Source of the DNA: CAWDAQ01 sp963800325
GTDB lineage: Bacteria > Actinomycetota > Actinomycetes > Actinomycetales > Dermatophilaceae
NCBI GenBank assembly: GCA_963800325.1
Contig: CAWDAQ010000008.1
Span: 62,001 to 126,000, forward strand
Direction: 5' to 3'
Length of the DNA: 64,000 bases
Of the stretch, positions 63,390-64,000 are shown in pieces. The position numbers and the translations under genes were made by a program. The stretch's first letter is position 1; the number at the start of each line of letters is the position of its first letter. The notes beneath the pieces were generated by a model, which saw nothing but the letters and a program-made list of their open reading frames with translations, did not search any database and had not been told where the DNA came from.

Positions 63390-64000
63390 AGTGCCCGACA
63401 ACCCAGCGGGTCTCAACCTCTCCAGGCGCAACAGGACCACAACCTCATCTACTGCCCGAGCTCCGAGTCTCGGATCGGCGACCCAGAGCCGCTCGCCGTC
63501 ACCGGAGACGGCGAGACCGGACGGATGGGCGAACGACGCGCCTCCCCGGGGCCTCACAAGCCCCTCCGAAGTCGTCCCGGCAGAACGCCGACCCTCCCAT
63601 CCACCAGGTCGGAAGCAATCAGGATCCAAAGCTGATGGGTGCCGCCCATCGCCACGACGACGCGGCCATCGAACAAGAAGTCGAAGGAGGTGACAGTCCT
63701 GCTCAGCGCCGCCCACCCCCGGTCCGCTCGCGCAGCTGGCGTCCGATGCCGGCGAGCGGGACGAGCCCCCAGTGGCGAGGACGAGCCCGAGGACCGGTGC
63801 CCGGCCGCGTCGGCGACGAGCGCGTCGACGCCGACCTGGGCGGCCACGTCCCGGAAGCGACAACCATGAACTCACACCACTCCCGGCCGCACTCGGATCG
63901 AACAAGACGACATCTGGTGGGCGTATCGGTGAGGAGCACAGTGCCGTCGGCACGGGCGAACTTTGCCACCGCGCTCTCGTCCTTACGGCCCGCCTCCCGC
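63390..64000 (-). pseudogene. NHL-repeat protein gene, multiply frameshifted, runs off the right edge
   Basis: Read from 64000 leftward on the minus strand, beta-propeller fragments occur in changing frames: FARADGTVLLTDTPTRCRLV, then DVAAQVGVDALVADAAGHR, GLVPLAGIGRQLRERTGGG, FDGRVVVAMGGTHQLWIL, then ASFAHPSGLAVSGDGERLWV. Order and wording match the NHL-repeat domain of the actinobacterial thioredoxin-NHL proteins (VAMAGTHQxW, FAQPSGLAV). No single frame carries more than one or two blades, so the gene is dead. The end toward the IS is cut off after GERLWVADP. The thioredoxin part, if any, is outside the window. Confidence 0.68.

Overview
The window is a high-GC chromosomal segment of an actinomycete. 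The 16S and 23S sequences, the dense genes with many 4-base GTGA/ATGA overlaps, an F420-dependent dehydrogenase of the G6PDH-like family, a polyphosphate glucokinase and gene order shared with Mycobacterium all point to Actinomycetota. The 16S hypervariable stretches look most like Intrasporangiaceae/Dermatophilaceae (Janibacter, Knoellia, Phycicoccus, Tetrasphaera type). That family-level placement is inferred from memory, not from a search.

Layout. 1-2546: a tightly packed redox operon (3' end of an ApbE flavin transferase, a heme-binding ferric-reductase-like membrane protein, a NuoF/SLBB protein, a small ferredoxin). 2594-4701: two bacterial PH-domain membrane proteins. 4815-9921: DUF3052 protein, AhpE-type peroxiredoxin, tRNA-Val, Nif3, a coiled-coil zinc-ribbon protein, RNase H with a decayed phosphatase domain, DUF1737 and metZ. 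10009-12203: a short ion permease, yaaA and the RNase P RNA. 12752-15025: a tiny Cys-containing protein, an amino-acid permease and a metallo-hydrolase. 15213-19955 (mostly minus strand): ppgK, map, a small protein, a methyltransferase, an F420-dependent dehydrogenase and panB. 20106-28749: a secreted M6 metalloprotease with a His-rich insert, an FAD oxidoreductase, glnA2 and glnE. 28817-34763: histidine operon hisD-C-B-(unknown)-H-A plus an SseB-family gene. 35093-39322: infC-rpmI-rplT, a SpoU rRNA methyltransferase, a soluble histidine kinase and a family-5 uracil-DNA glycosylase. 39510-41569: catalase with its FurA-type regulator. 41762-46256: pheST and a short-chain dehydrogenase. 46285-53706: argCJBDFRH without argG. 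53709-55715: mpg and tyrS. 55893-61680: a complete rrn operon (16S-23S-5S, no spacer tRNA) with promoter, leader, a pre-23S processing stem and a terminator. 61681-64000: a degraded zone with an ISL3 transposase remnant next to a frameshifted NHL-repeat pseudogene.

How the parts relate. The gene order ahpE/DUF3052 - Nif3 - zinc ribbon - RNase H - panB - glnA2 - glnE, and his - infC - pheST - arg - mpg - tyrS, follows two M. tuberculosis neighbourhoods, recalled from memory, so most of the window is conserved core chromosome. The less ordinary material is: the leading redox operon; a family of intergenic palindromes with constant GTTGAGTGAGCA ends and variable stems; very strong GNRA-looped hairpins at gene ends; about a dozen genes with a -10 hexamer placed 6-8 bases before the start codon (leaderless mRNA); regulatory sites for FurA and ArgR; and short in-frame tandem repeats in the disordered tails of several otherwise ordinary enzymes.
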